Notes under the pieces: model-generated
What the model was told of the DNA's origin: nothing
Seen by the model: only the letters and a program-made list of their open reading frames with translations
The model's database searches: none
Assembly: GCF_020889685.1 (NCBI RefSeq)
Contig: NZ_JACMYO010000009.1
Span: 1-64,000 of the forward strand
DNA: 64,000 nucleotides
Reading direction: 5' to 3'
Origin: Bradyrhizobium oropedii
GTDB lineage: Bacteria > Pseudomonadota > Alphaproteobacteria > Rhizobiales > Xanthobacteraceae
Shown here: in pieces, positions 44,997 through 53,228 of the stretch
Layout of the letters: every line of letters starts with the position of its first letter
Position numbering within the stretch: the stretch's first letter is position 1
Program-made: the position numbers and the translations under genes

Positions 44997-46846
44997 GCGA
45001 CGACGTGGGTGCACGCGTCCGTTGGCTGGCCGATTTCTGCTGCCAGTTGGACTGGGAGGCAGCGGTAGCTGTCGCGTGCGACAGGGTCGAAGAGCTGGAC
45101 CCAGGAGGAGGCGCTCCCCTCCTCCAGCAGATCAACGACACATTGTTTGTCGCAGACCGAACAGATCGGAACGTCGTGCTGCTCGCCAGCGCCGAGCGAG
45201 CGCGGCCGCTCGATCCACCGCTGGCCCGGGCCTGGGAGCTATTGGCGCTGTGTACCGACGACGCCGCAACAGTAATTAATGCCGTTGTCGCCGGCGCCCT
45301 AGGTGTGATCAGCAGCACCGACGGAGACACACGCGAGGCCCGCGCTCGCCTGCGCGTGTGGGACGGGGTTGCCAGCGGAAAATATGCAGGCAACGACTTT
45401 TTCGAGATAGCCAGCCGATTCTGGCGAGGCGAGATGCAGCGCATCGTCGCCGATCAAGCGGACGAATCCCGCGTTGTCGGCGGAATTCCGACGTGTGTCG
45501 AAATTCTCGCGCACGACCGGTGGGACAGCGCGATGGCGTGGCTCCGGCGAGAGACCGAACGCCAGGTAGCTCCGCTCGATCTCGTGGTCCCGCAACCGCA
45601 AGGCAATCGCGAGCAACAGGCGATCCAGATTGCCGCGGTCGCTGAAACGCTGTTCGCGCAGGGCCGGCCGTGGGCCGGAGATCTGGCCATCGCTTGGCTG
45701 GCGATGCTGTGCAATCCGCGCCAACCGGCGTCATTCACCGCCGTACTGCCGCAGATCGCGTGGATGTGCGAGCATCACGCCGTCATCACAAATCCAGATG
45801 AGCGCCGTCTCCTGCGCGATCGCCTCGACGTTTGGTGGCGCGCGGCACGCGGCGAGTGGACCAATTCAGATGTCTCAATTTTTCGGATCGCGGCAATGGA
45901 GATGCAGGACCGCGATTACGATCGGGAGCCAGCCGATGGAGACGCCACGGTTGAACCGGATCCAGCTGCTCCGGCGATTACGGACGCCCCGAAAGTCATC
46001 GTGATGTCGGGCAAACTGGCAGACGCGCGCGGGCTACCAACCGCCTGGCAAGAGCTGCGCGATCAGGCCCTACCGCTGGTCGTCTGCAGAGACGCGGCAA
46101 TGGTGCGCGAACAGCTGCGCGACGAGTATCCGCACGCCTGGCGGGAGGTCGGACTGCTGACGCAGGATCTACGCGACGGTCAGCCTGTGCACGCGCGGCC
46201 GACGCTCCTCCTTGGTGATCCAGGCTCCGGAAAGTCGCGCCTGGTGCGCCGGCTCGGCGAACTGATCGGCGGCGGCATGTACGTCTACCGATATGACGGC
46301 GCGGCCGCTCACGATGGAACTTTCGCCGGCTCGCCGAAGTCCTGGTCGACCGCGCAGCCAAGCGCGCCAGCGCGCGCCATCGTGATCTCTCGGACGGCGA
46401 ACCCGATCGTGTTCGTCGACGAGATCGAGAAGGGCGGCGAGAGCAACTATAACGGCAATCTCTGGCACGCAATGGCAGCGTTCCTAGAGCGAGAGACGGC
46501 GGCCCGTTATCGCGAGATCGGGCTCGACGCTCAGCTGGATCTCTCGCACGTGGTCCACATCGCCACCGCCAACTCGGTCGAAAAGCTGCCGGCGCCCCTG
46601 CGCGACCGTTTCCGCGTGATCAGGATCCCCTCGCCGTCGCTGCAGCACCTGCCGGCGCTCGCCGCCCAGGTGATGTCCGACATGACCGCCGAGGACGACG
46701 AGCGGATGTGCGACGCGGCGCTCGCCGACGACGAGCTCGAGATCATCGGTCGTGCGTGGGAGCGGGAGCGCTTTTCGATGCGCAAGCTGCAGAGACTGGT
46801 GGCCGCGACGCTCGAGGCGCGCGACGCGTGCGCAAGGAGGCACTGA
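44993..46846 (+). CDS. Lon-like AAA ATPase without a protease domain
   Basis: 617 residues. The N-terminal ~370 residues are helical and not recognised. Residues ~400-590 form an AAA module: TLLLGDPGSGKSRLVRRLGELIG (Walker A), NPIVFVDEIEKGG (Walker B), VVHIATANSVEKLPAPLRDRFRVIRIPSP (sensor 1 and Arg finger in the Lon-like pattern), then a helical lid. The Ser-Lys protease domain of Lon is absent; the protein ends after the lid. Followed by three short genes with overlapping or near-overlapping junctions. Could be a remodelling, replication-helper or defence ATPase. Function unknown. Confidence 0.75.
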   Translation: MSDDVGARVRWLADFCCQLDWEAAVAVACDRVEELDPGGGAPLLQQINDTLFVADRTDRNVVLLASAERARPLDPPLARAWELLALCTDDAATVINAVVAGALGVISSTDGDTREARARLRVWDGVASGKYAGNDFFEIASRFWRGEMQRIVADQADESRVVGGIPTCVEILAHDRWDSAMAWLRRETERQVAPLDLVVPQPQGNREQQAIQIAAVAETLFAQGRPWAGDLAIAWLAMLCNPRQPASFTAVLPQIAWMCEHHAVITNPDERRLLRDRLDVWWRAARGEWTNSDVSIFRIAAMEMQDRDYDREPADGDATVEPDPAAPAITDAPKVIVMSGKLADARGLPTAWQELRDQALPLVVCRDAAMVREQLRDEYPHAWREVGLLTQDLRDGQPVHARPTLLLGDPGSGKSRLVRRLGELIGGGMYVYRYDGAAAHDGTFAGSPKSWSTAQPSAPARAIVISRTANPIVFVDEIEKGGESNYNGNLWHAMAAFLERETAARYREIGLDAQLDLSHVVHIATANSVEKLPAPLRDRFRVIRIPSPSLQHLPALAAQVMSDMTAEDDERMCDAALADDELEIIGRAWERERFSMRKLQRLVAATLEARDACARRH

Positions 46847-47160
46847 TGTCGATCGACGAAAAGCGCCTGCGAGACGATTTCAAGGCGCTCTTGCGCGGAG
46901 AGCCCCCGTCGCCGAAGGAATTGGCTAACGCACCGCTGATCGAGGACTGGTCGCCGGCGATAACGGGCGCACCGAATGGCCGGCAGATGACCTTGGTTGG
47001 CGTCGTCAGCGGACATCCGACGCTGACAGACGAGCGGCGCATCGAGACGTCGCCAGTCGTTTGGATTGACCGGCACCGACGCTGGGCTCGCACGATGTCG
47101 CGGTTCTATTTGCTCGGCAAGCAGGCCGGCAGCGGCGGCGGCCGAGCGGAGAAAACATGA
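46846..47160 (+). CDS. DUF6634 family protein
   Basis: 104 residues from ATG 46846, overlapping the ATPase stop (TGATG). KRLRDDFKALLRGEPPSPKELANAPLIEDW, then VGVVSGHPTLTDERRIETSPVVWIDRHRRWARTMSRFYLLG, matches the DUF6634 pattern common in rhizobial mobile regions. Function unknown. Confidence 0.75.
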   Translation: MSIDEKRLRDDFKALLRGEPPSPKELANAPLIEDWSPAITGAPNGRQMTLVGVVSGHPTLTDERRIETSPVVWIDRHRRWARTMSRFYLLGKQAGSGGGRAEKT

Positions 47161-47471
47161 CCAAATTACATTCGGTTCTGGTTACGACCACCGGCAGACC
47201 GAAGATCGGCAGCGTGCAAGTACTGCGTCACGACGGGAGATTCCTGCTGGGCACGGTGATTTCCGCAACACCCGGTCCTACGGCGTCGATGCCGGCTTGG
47301 GCGGTGACTTGGGAAGCCGAGCTAATCGCATCTGAGCGCGCGCTTGCAATGGCTCGCAGCAGCTTTCCTCTCGACGCGCGCGCGACCCTGGAGGAGGCCA
47401 GGCACTGGCATGAAATCGACGAGGCCCATTGGCGTGTGCACGGTTACGCCCCGAACCATTGGGAAAGCTAA
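47157..47471 (+). CDS. Hypothetical protein of the element
   Basis: 104 residues beginning MTKLHSVLVTTTGRPKIGSV; the start overlaps the DUF6634 stop by 4 nt. The end (EEARHWHEIDEAHWRVHGYAPNHWES) is rich in His and Trp. No domain recognised. Tight coupling supports a real gene. Confidence 0.6.
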   Translation: MTKLHSVLVTTTGRPKIGSVQVLRHDGRFLLGTVISATPGPTASMPAWAVTWEAELIASERALAMARSSFPLDARATLEEARHWHEIDEAHWRVHGYAPNHWES

Positions 47472-47483
47472 GTAGAGGTGACG

Positions 47484-47696
47484 ATGTCTGAGATCACCCG
47501 TCGCAACCTCCTCGCCGGCGCTGCCGCCAGCGCGGCGTGCGCAGCCATGCCAACGGCAGCGATCGCCAAGCAAGGACTCGATCTCGATCGATTTCTCGAG
47601 GTCGTCATCGCCGAGACGGAGAGGCTGCATCCTGGCGTGAACGCGGATCGCAGGGGCCGCTACCTGAAATCCGGCCAACAGCCGTCCTCCTCATGA
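47484..47696 (+). CDS. Tiny protein with a twin-arginine signal
   Basis: 70 residues from ATG 47484 with GAGGTGAC upstream. MSEITRRNLLAGAAASAACAAMPTAAIA is a textbook Tat signal, with only ~42 residues of mature sequence (DLDRFLEVVIAETERLHPGVN). Either a real short exported protein or a truncated relative of a larger Tat substrate. Its last 37 nt overlap the convergent gene ending at 47660. Confidence 0.5.
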   Translation: MSEITRRNLLAGAAASAACAAMPTAAIAKQGLDLDRFLEVVIAETERLHPGVNADRRGRYLKSGQQPSSS

Positions 47697-48046
47697 CGGC
47701 CGGTATGATGTTGGCAACCGTCGGCAAGCAGGTGCATGCCGACGTGACGCCACTCGGATCCGACCCCGAAGAGCCGGATCGCATCAGCGCGCTGGATTTC
47801 GATGACGCGCATGCAACGGCGGCACTCGACACGAAGATTTGCATCTCGGAGCTCGCCAAGAGTCCGGTCCTGATCCGGGCGGTCCGACCGGGCGCGTGGA
47901 TCCGACAGCACGGCAGCCCACCACGCCTCCTCGTCGTCTACAGACATGCGCTCGCGCTGCGCCGCGCGGATTCGCTGTGCCATCTCCTCCGCCCGCCTCT
48001 GTTTCGCGTTCGGAAACCGCCACTCCGCGGCTCGTCGACTAGCCAT
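47660..48046 (-). CDS. Cys/His-rich hypothetical protein under a LexA box
   Basis: About 128 residues from MASRRAAEWRFPNAKQRRAEE (ATG 48046). The C-terminal half has CRRCMRVIEIQRADAIRLFG and a run of His/Cys (WRHVGMHLLADGCQHHTGRHEEDGC), suggesting metal binding. Frequent in Bradyrhizobium mobile regions. A 9-bp inverted repeat (48059-48085) and a LexA box (48087-48101) precede it, so expression on DNA damage is likely. Confidence 0.65.
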   Translation of the reverse strand: MASRRAAEWRFPNAKQRRAEEMAQRIRAAQRERMSVDDEEAWWAAVLSDPRARSDRPDQDRTLGELRDANLRVECRRCMRVIEIQRADAIRLFGVGSEWRHVGMHLLADGCQHHTGRHEEDGCWPDFR

Positions 48047-48058
48047 CCCTATCGCTCC

Positions 48059-48085
48059 AATTTGGCAGCAGCCTGTTGCCAAATT
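48059..48085. promoter_or_regulatory. Inverted repeat in the divergent promoter
   Basis: AATTTGGCA, nine bases, TGCCAAATT: perfect 9-bp arms 13 nt upstream of the minus-strand gene. Probably bound by an element-encoded dimeric repressor not identified here. Confidence 0.5.
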
Positions 48086-48086
48086 A

Positions 48087-48101
48087 GAACAAATAGAGAA
48101 C
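48087..48101. promoter_or_regulatory. LexA (SOS) box
   Basis: GAACAAATAGAGAAC is an exact GAAC-N7-GAAC, equal to the GTTC-N7-GTTC consensus known for alphaproteobacterial LexA. It lies between the Cys/His-rich gene (minus) and the small gene at 48138 (plus), within promoter distance of both. Confidence 0.7.
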
Positions 48102-48137
48102 AATCGCCCTCACCCGTCAATCCCTGGAATTTCCACC

Positions 48138-48362
48138 ATGCCGGACGCAACGCCAGAGCAATCCGCAGGCGCGACCGTCGATCTGGAAGCCGCAGCCGAC
48201 CAGGCCATCGAGGCGTGCGGCGGCGATCTCCGCGCAACGATCGTCGCACTGATCGTCGCCAACTCGATGCTCGAGCGCGAGCTCGCAGACGTCTACGCGA
48301 ATACAAGCCACGGCTATCTGCGTGGGCGACGCGCCCTCCAACGGGAAGGGAACTCGAGTTAG
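48138..48362 (+). CDS. Small conserved rhizobial hypothetical protein
   Basis: 74 residues: DLEAAADQAIEACGGDLRATIVALIVANSMLERELADVYANTSHGYLRGRR. The ACGGD.R…LIVAN..LE.EL pattern recurs in many rhizobial proteins of unknown role. Within reach of the LexA box upstream. Confidence 0.65.
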   Translation: MPDATPEQSAGATVDLEAAADQAIEACGGDLRATIVALIVANSMLERELADVYANTSHGYLRGRRALQREGNSS

Positions 48363-48573
48363 GTACCCATACGCTGCGCGCTAAATGTCCCCAACGTATC
48401 GATCCATTTGAATTGCGGGGAGAGCGCGCTTTTTTTGTAGAATCTGGCGGTTTCTCCCCGGATTGTCGAATGGCCAAGCGCTCCGAGGCGTTGATAGGCC
48501 TGTGTACAATCTGGGGATAACGAGTGATCTGGTACTGCCGCACCAGGATGCCGCAAAGCGACGGAGGAATGCC

Positions 48574-48825
48574 GTGACGCATTCCGTCGCTGAACGGTGG
48601 CCGGCCGCATTACCACTGCATATGGCTGCCGAATACTGCAGCCTGTCGCCCGAGATTTTTAAGGCTGTCTGCCCGGTCAAGCCGATTGAATTTACCCAGT
48701 CGTCACGCGGACACCGCTGGCATCGCGGTCGGCTCGATGCCTGGCTTGACACTATCGACCCGAACCAAGGACAGTCGCCAGTTCCACGGCGCAAGATTGG
48801 GGACCTGGTCGGTGGTCGAAGTTAA
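48574..48825 (+). CDS. Excisionase-like helix-turn-helix protein
   Basis: 83 residues from GTG 48574, chosen because GGAGGAAT lies directly upstream. LPLHMAAEYCSLSPEIFKAVCPVKPIEF, then HRWHRGRLDAWLDTID, is the MerR-like winged helix of AlpA/Xis-type proteins (A-x-Y-C/L-G-…-r..R..LD.WLD). It overlaps the integrase start by 14 nt, the usual xis-int arrangement. Probably directs excision of the element. Confidence 0.7.
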   Translation: MTHSVAERWPAALPLHMAAEYCSLSPEIFKAVCPVKPIEFTQSSRGHRWHRGRLDAWLDTIDPNQGQSPVPRRKIGDLVGGRS

Positions 48826-49972
48826 ATTGCGCGGTCTGAAGATCGCGACGTCCAAGGGGAAATGGTACGTCTATCGCCGATCGACGGGTGAAGTGCTCGT
48901 CAAGGGCTTCAGCGGGACCAAGGCCGCACTTTTGAAGCACATGGCGGGGCCGCACTTCGTCAGGCTCTACAACGCTCCGCGGATCGTCAGAACAGCCACC
49001 AAGGACATGGCCAGCGATACCCTGGGCGGCCTGCTTTTTTGGTATACGAACGGCGATATCGATCGCTGCCGTGATGAGCGGGCAAAATTCGTCGTTCCGG
49101 AACTGTCTGACAAGGCGCCGGCCGACGCATATCCGAAGTGGCGGAAGCTCGCGAAGGCGACCAGAAAAGACTACCTGGAGGCCTACGATTACCTGCGCGA
49201 CGCATTCTCAATTCAGTTGGTCGAGATCCAGCAGCCCGACCTTTACGAACTGCGCGACAAATGCGCCAACGAGAAATGGCCGAGATTTGCCGATCAGATG
49301 ATCGCTGCGCTGTCGAGCGCGTTCAAGCAGGGTGTCAAGCGCGGCAATAAGACCGGGCTGAAATTGAACCCGTGCCTGGGTATGGACAAGGCTCACACGG
49401 CAGATCCAAACGCCAACCGCGAATGGTATCCGGAAGAGCTGGCCGTCGCACTTGAGCGCGCGCCGATGGAAATCAAGATCTGCCTAATGCTGGCCAGATA
49501 CGCCGGGCTGCGCGGTCAGACCGCAGTCGTCGTCAATTGGAAGCAATACCGGGACCATGAGAAGACCGGCAAGGCGATCTACCTGACTACAGCAAAGAAC
49601 AACGAACAGGCCTTCTTGCCTGCCCTCCCCGAGTTGCAGATCTTCCTGACTGATCTGCGCCGATCGGCGACCTCGACGCTGATTGCGGTCCGCGACGACG
49701 GAACACCGTGGGAAAGCGAAACCGACATGCAGACCCGCGTCAGCCATTACCTGCGCGATCTAGAAGCGAAGGGGCTGATCGGCGCGGGAACCACGCTGCA
49801 CGGCCTGCGCTCGAGCTACGCAGCTTGGTGGAAGCGCATGGGTGCGACCGACCGCGAAATCGCCGACCTTCTCGGCGACAAATCCGAACGCATGGGCGGT
49901 CATTACAGCCGCCACGTTGCGCGCGAGGACAACGTCATCCGAGCGTTTGATCGGCTGATGACGAAGAGCTAG
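48812..49972 (+). CDS. Tyrosine recombinase (integrase)
   Basis: About 386 residues from GTG 48812. The N-terminal DNA-binding/SAM-like part is followed by the catalytic core: MLARYAGLRGQTAVVV (first Arg), AKNNEQAFLPALPEL (beta-hairpin Lys region), LHGLRSSYAAWWKRMG (His-x-x-Arg) and MGGHYSRHVAREDN with the nucleophilic Tyr. It is the last gene before tRNA-Leu at 50087, the expected position for an integrase beside its att site. Confidence 0.92.
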   Translation: MVEVKLRGLKIATSKGKWYVYRRSTGEVLVKGFSGTKAALLKHMAGPHFVRLYNAPRIVRTATKDMASDTLGGLLFWYTNGDIDRCRDERAKFVVPELSDKAPADAYPKWRKLAKATRKDYLEAYDYLRDAFSIQLVEIQQPDLYELRDKCANEKWPRFADQMIAALSSAFKQGVKRGNKTGLKLNPCLGMDKAHTADPNANREWYPEELAVALERAPMEIKICLMLARYAGLRGQTAVVVNWKQYRDHEKTGKAIYLTTAKNNEQAFLPALPELQIFLTDLRRSATSTLIAVRDDGTPWESETDMQTRVSHYLRDLEAKGLIGAGTTLHGLRSSYAAWWKRMGATDREIADLLGDKSERMGGHYSRHVAREDNVIRAFDRLMTKS

Positions 49973-50086
49973 AACATGCGCCGCCGAGGGTTACCCGGAA
50001 CAGAACGAAACCAGATTTGGAAAACCGCCGGGAGATTTTGGAAAACTCTCCGGTCAAAATTGCGAAAAGATCAATAAAATCAATAT

Positions 50087-50173
50087 GCGGACGTGGCGGA
50101 ACTGGTAGACGCAAGGGACTTAAAATCCCTCGATGGCAACGTCGTGTGGGTTCGAGTCCCACCGCCCGCACCA
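50087..50173 (+). tRNA. tRNA-Leu (anticodon UAA)
   Basis: An 87-nt class II tRNA including an encoded CCA. The acceptor begins GCGGACG. The anticodon stem-loop is AGGGA-CTTAAAA-TCCCT with anticodon TAA, there is a long variable arm (GATGGCAACGTC), the T-arm is GTGGGTTCGAGTCCCAC and the 3' end CGCCCGCACCA. Acceptor position 5 (A) faces C68, a mismatch. The integrase gene ends 114 nt upstream. Confidence 0.93.
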
Positions 50174-50298
50174 GCCTTCGCTCGCTTCGCGAGCTACGGC
50201 TCGGCAGCCCCGGCAACGCTCTCGTGGCGAAGTGAGCGAAGGGCTGCCCAGCAGAAATCCAGCGGGTGAAGGCGAGCCGTCGCCGACGGCGCCGTGCC

Positions 50299-50537
50299 TT
50301 ACGCAAACCGCAGTCCGATCCGCCTGTCCTTCTTCCACGCCACCCGGCAGGTGTGCCTCAGGCCGTCGACGGCGAGGACGAAGCCGTCGGGAAACCACAG
50401 CGGCGAGTTGACCTCGATGCAGGCGCCGTGCGGCGAGAGATTCCGGACCGTACAGGGTATCGCTTCGTTGCCGAATTCGATCGCCCCGATTTGAGGATGC
50501 GGCGACGTGATCCGGCACGCCGCTCGTCGGACGGCAT
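50299..50537 (-). pseudogene. PilZ-domain protein, frameshifted in a G run
   Basis: The first frame reads MPSDERRAGSRRRILKSG. The other frame continues AIEFGNEAIPCTVRNLSPHG, ACIEVNSPLWFPDGFVLAVD, GLRHTCRVAWKKDRRIGLRFA with a stop at 50299. This is the ~80-residue PilZ form common in Bradyrhizobium (RR…, LS..GA.iev, CRV.W…RIGLrF). The run at the junction has four G where five would keep frame. A homopolymer error or a simple decayed gene; PilZ proteins bind cyclic di-GMP. Confidence 0.75.
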
Positions 50538-50829
50538 TGGCGGTTGTGCGCTGGCTGATGCGGGCCTGCTATGGTCGTCGGCCCGTCGGGGGTGATACAC
50601 AAGCGGTCAGGTTACGACGCAATACTGACGGGAACCTTAAGCGTCGCCAAGCCAATTGGTATGCCAGGACGCTGGCGACGGGCTGAGCGGGCAAGCATCA
50701 CCACATCGTGTTTCGGGCTGTGGCAGGGTTCACACGCGGCGATCGCCACGTGATGTAGCCTCCCCCGCATTGGAAATTCCGGCCGCATATTTCTCGGCCA
50801 CGACATTTCGAAATCAATTTTGGTCGGAG

Positions 50830-51117
50830 ATGACGATGTCGATTGCAAGCGACAACGCGCGCGATCATGGCGCCGCGATTCTCGAGCACGGCGACGACGC
50901 GGCTCATTGCAGCAACGGTCTCAATGCGCAGACATTCCGTGATGCCACGCCCAACGAGCGCGTGATCTATCGGCGATGGATTCGCGGTGCGATCATGCTG
51001 TGCTTCGTGCTGGCGCTTGCCGCAGGAGCGGCCGTCTGGATCAACGGCGGCGGCGGGCAGACGCAGATCACCAGCCTGTCGAGCACGGTCAGCGCAAAAT
51101 CAGGCCACGCGGATTAG
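50830..51117 (+). CDS. Small single-helix membrane protein
   Basis: 95 residues from ATG 50830. A soluble N-terminal part (SDNARDHGAAILEHGDDAAHC, NAQTFRDATPNERVIYRRWIRG) is followed by one membrane helix (AIMLCFVLALAAGAAVWI) and a short tail. The form resembles conserved Bradyrhizobium hypothetical proteins. Function unknown. Confidence 0.65.
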   Translation: MTMSIASDNARDHGAAILEHGDDAAHCSNGLNAQTFRDATPNERVIYRRWIRGAIMLCFVLALAAGAAVWINGGGGQTQITSLSSTVSAKSGHAD

Positions 51118-51339
51118 CGAGCACGTTTCGGAACCAGTCCGTCGCATCATTGTTGTCATGCCGCAATTGGAGCATGACGATGCCGAACGACTGTCCATCC
51201 GCGCAACGCACCCCGAACCAACGCGATCAGCGCAAGGAGCGCCCCTCCCCGCCGAGCGCGCCACCGAGCGGGCCGCCGCTTCGCGATGGCCTCGAACAAA
51301 TCCGCGACAGTTATACCTGATAAACAATGGCGAAACGAA

Positions 51340-51367
51340 AAATGGCCGGGACAAGTCCCGGCCATTT
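51340..51367 (-). terminator. Rho-independent terminator of the solute-binding protein gene
   Basis: AAATGGCCGGGAC and GTCCCGGCCATTT form a perfect 13-bp stem with a 2-nt loop, followed on the minus strand by a T run (ATTTTTCG). It lies 20 nt after the stop of the minus-strand gene. The plus strand also has TTTG…TTTT, so it could work in both directions. Confidence 0.85.
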
Positions 51368-51387
51368 GTTTTGCGTCAAGTCGAGGC

Positions 51388-53007
51388 TTACTCGGACTTG
51401 TCGATGTTCCAGAAGATCGGCGTCGCCGGGCCGTCAAGCACACCGGACAGCGACTTCCGCCAGGCGCTCGGTCCCTGATACTGCCCCAGAGGGATGTAGA
51501 TCACCTGTTCGTAGGCTTCCTTCTGGATATCGGCCGCGATCTTCTTCTGCTCGTCGAGCGACGGCGCGCGAACGAAGGTATCCTTCAGCTGTTCGATCTT
51601 CGGATCGTCGGCCCAGCCGAACCATCCGCCATTCTTGCCCTGGCCGCCAATCGAGAGATTGGCGATCGGGTTGGAGACGTCGGCGCTGACCCAGTTGGTG
51701 AAGAACATGTTCCAGCCGCCGTCCTTCGGTGCCTTCTGGCTGGCGCGGCGGGTCACCACGGTCTGCCAGTCGGTCGCCTGCAGATCGACCTTGAAGCCGG
51801 CATCGCGCAGTTGCTGAGCAACGACAACCGGCTGCGCCTTGAGCGTGGTGACGTCGCCGGGCGCCATGATGACGATCGGCGTGCCGTCATAGCCCGACTC
51901 GGCAAGCGCCTTCTTGGCCGCCGCCATGTCGCCGCCCTTCAGCAGCGTCTCGCCGCCGACCTCGGACGCGAACGGCGTGTCGCAGATGAAGAAGGCGACA
52001 CAGGTCTTGTAATATTTGGGATTACCGACCAGCGCGTCGAGCACCTGCTTCTGGTTGATCGCCATCAGCGCCGCCTGGCGAACCTTGATGTTGTCGAACG
52101 GCGGATAGAGGAAGTTCATCCGGCCGAGCGTCTGGAAGCCGAACTTGTTCAGCGTATCGACCTTCAGGTCCTTGTCGCCCTCGAGGATCGACAACGTATC
52201 GAACGAGGGGTTCTCCAGGAAATCGATATCGCCGGATTGCAGCGCGTTCATTGCGGTCTGCGCGTCAGCCATCGTGACCCACTCGACGCGGTCAACCTTC
52301 ACAACCTTGCCGCCTGCGGTCCAGCTCGCCGGCTCCTTGCGCGGCACGTAGTCCTTGTTCTTGACGTAGACCGCCTTCACGCCCGGCTGGAATTCAGCCT
52401 GCACGAATTTGAACGGGCCCGAACCGATCTGTTCCGGGATCGGCTTGTCCGGCGGCGTTTCGGCCAACCGCTTCGGCATCATGAAGGCGACGCGCGACGA
52501 CGGCTTGCCGATCGAGTCCAGCACCAGGCCGTAGGGCTCCTTCAGCTTCAGGGTGATCGTCTTCGCATCGGTGGCTTCGAGGCTCGCGGTGAAGTCCATC
52601 AGCTTCTGGCCCATGCCGTCGACCTTGGCCCAGCGCTTCAACGAAGCGACGCAGTCTTCGGCCGTCACCGGCGTTCCGTCGTGCCACTTCAGGCCGTCAC
52701 GCAGCGTGAACGTGTAAGTGAGCTTGTCGTCGGACACCTTCCAGTCCGCCATCTGCGGCTGGATCTTGAAGTTGGAATCGGTCGCCACCAGCGTGTCGTA
52801 GACCATGTAGCCGTGGTCTCGCGTGATGTAGGCCGTGGTCAGGATCGGATCGATGACGCGCAGATCCGAATGCATCACCGCAGTGATGGTCTTATCCGCG
52901 GCCATGGCCTGCGGCGCAAAGGACAATTCGTGCGGTGCGAACGACAGCGCAAGCGCCGACAACGCAACCGCTAAGGTGTGGCGCTTCCAACGCGAGATAG
53001 GGAACAT
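51388..53007 (-). CDS. ABC transporter solute-binding protein, family 5 (peptide type)
   Basis: 539 residues. A Sec signal (RWKRHTLAVALSALALSFAP … AQAMA-ADKT) leads to a DppA/OppA-type fold: ITAVMHSDLRVIDPILTTAYITRDHGYMVYDTL, YTFTLRDGLKWHDGTPVTAEDCVASLKRW and FNFLYPPFDN-like lobe residues. It is divergent from the M20 peptidase gene and lies 5 kb from the permease genes it presumably serves. Ligand: dipeptide-like or modified peptides, inferred. Confidence 0.9.
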   Translation of the reverse strand: MFPISRWKRHTLAVALSALALSFAPHELSFAPQAMAADKTITAVMHSDLRVIDPILTTAYITRDHGYMVYDTLVATDSNFKIQPQMADWKVSDDKLTYTFTLRDGLKWHDGTPVTAEDCVASLKRWAKVDGMGQKLMDFTASLEATDAKTITLKLKEPYGLVLDSIGKPSSRVAFMMPKRLAETPPDKPIPEQIGSGPFKFVQAEFQPGVKAVYVKNKDYVPRKEPASWTAGGKVVKVDRVEWVTMADAQTAMNALQSGDIDFLENPSFDTLSILEGDKDLKVDTLNKFGFQTLGRMNFLYPPFDNIKVRQAALMAINQKQVLDALVGNPKYYKTCVAFFICDTPFASEVGGETLLKGGDMAAAKKALAESGYDGTPIVIMAPGDVTTLKAQPVVVAQQLRDAGFKVDLQATDWQTVVTRRASQKAPKDGGWNMFFTNWVSADVSNPIANLSIGGQGKNGGWFGWADDPKIEQLKDTFVRAPSLDEQKKIAADIQKEAYEQVIYIPLGQYQGPSAWRKSLSGVLDGPATPIFWNIDKSE

Positions 53008-53228
53008 GCAATCTCTCCTGACGTGTAACTGGTCAAAGCCGGCTTATTCGTTATGCATGCGGTTCGTTATTTAGGCGAACTAACATGCTGTATGGCTTGT
53101 GAAATCGAGACTTGCATCAAGCGCAATGCGCGTCAATCGGTTTCGGGCGCAATCAAACGTATACGAACGAATGAACTACTAGTTCAGCGCATTTGACTTT
53201 ACAAAGTCCTCGCCCGAGCTTTTCGTAC

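Noticed and set aside
47537..48520. 327-codon plus-strand frame over three smaller genes
   Set aside because: Arg/Pro/Ser-rich shadow. The smaller genes have ribosome binding sites, conserved patterns and a LexA box.
50020..50075. Possible terminator after the integrase (CCGGGAGA ... TCTCCGG)
   Set aside because: The stem needs a bulge and has no T run; too weak to call.
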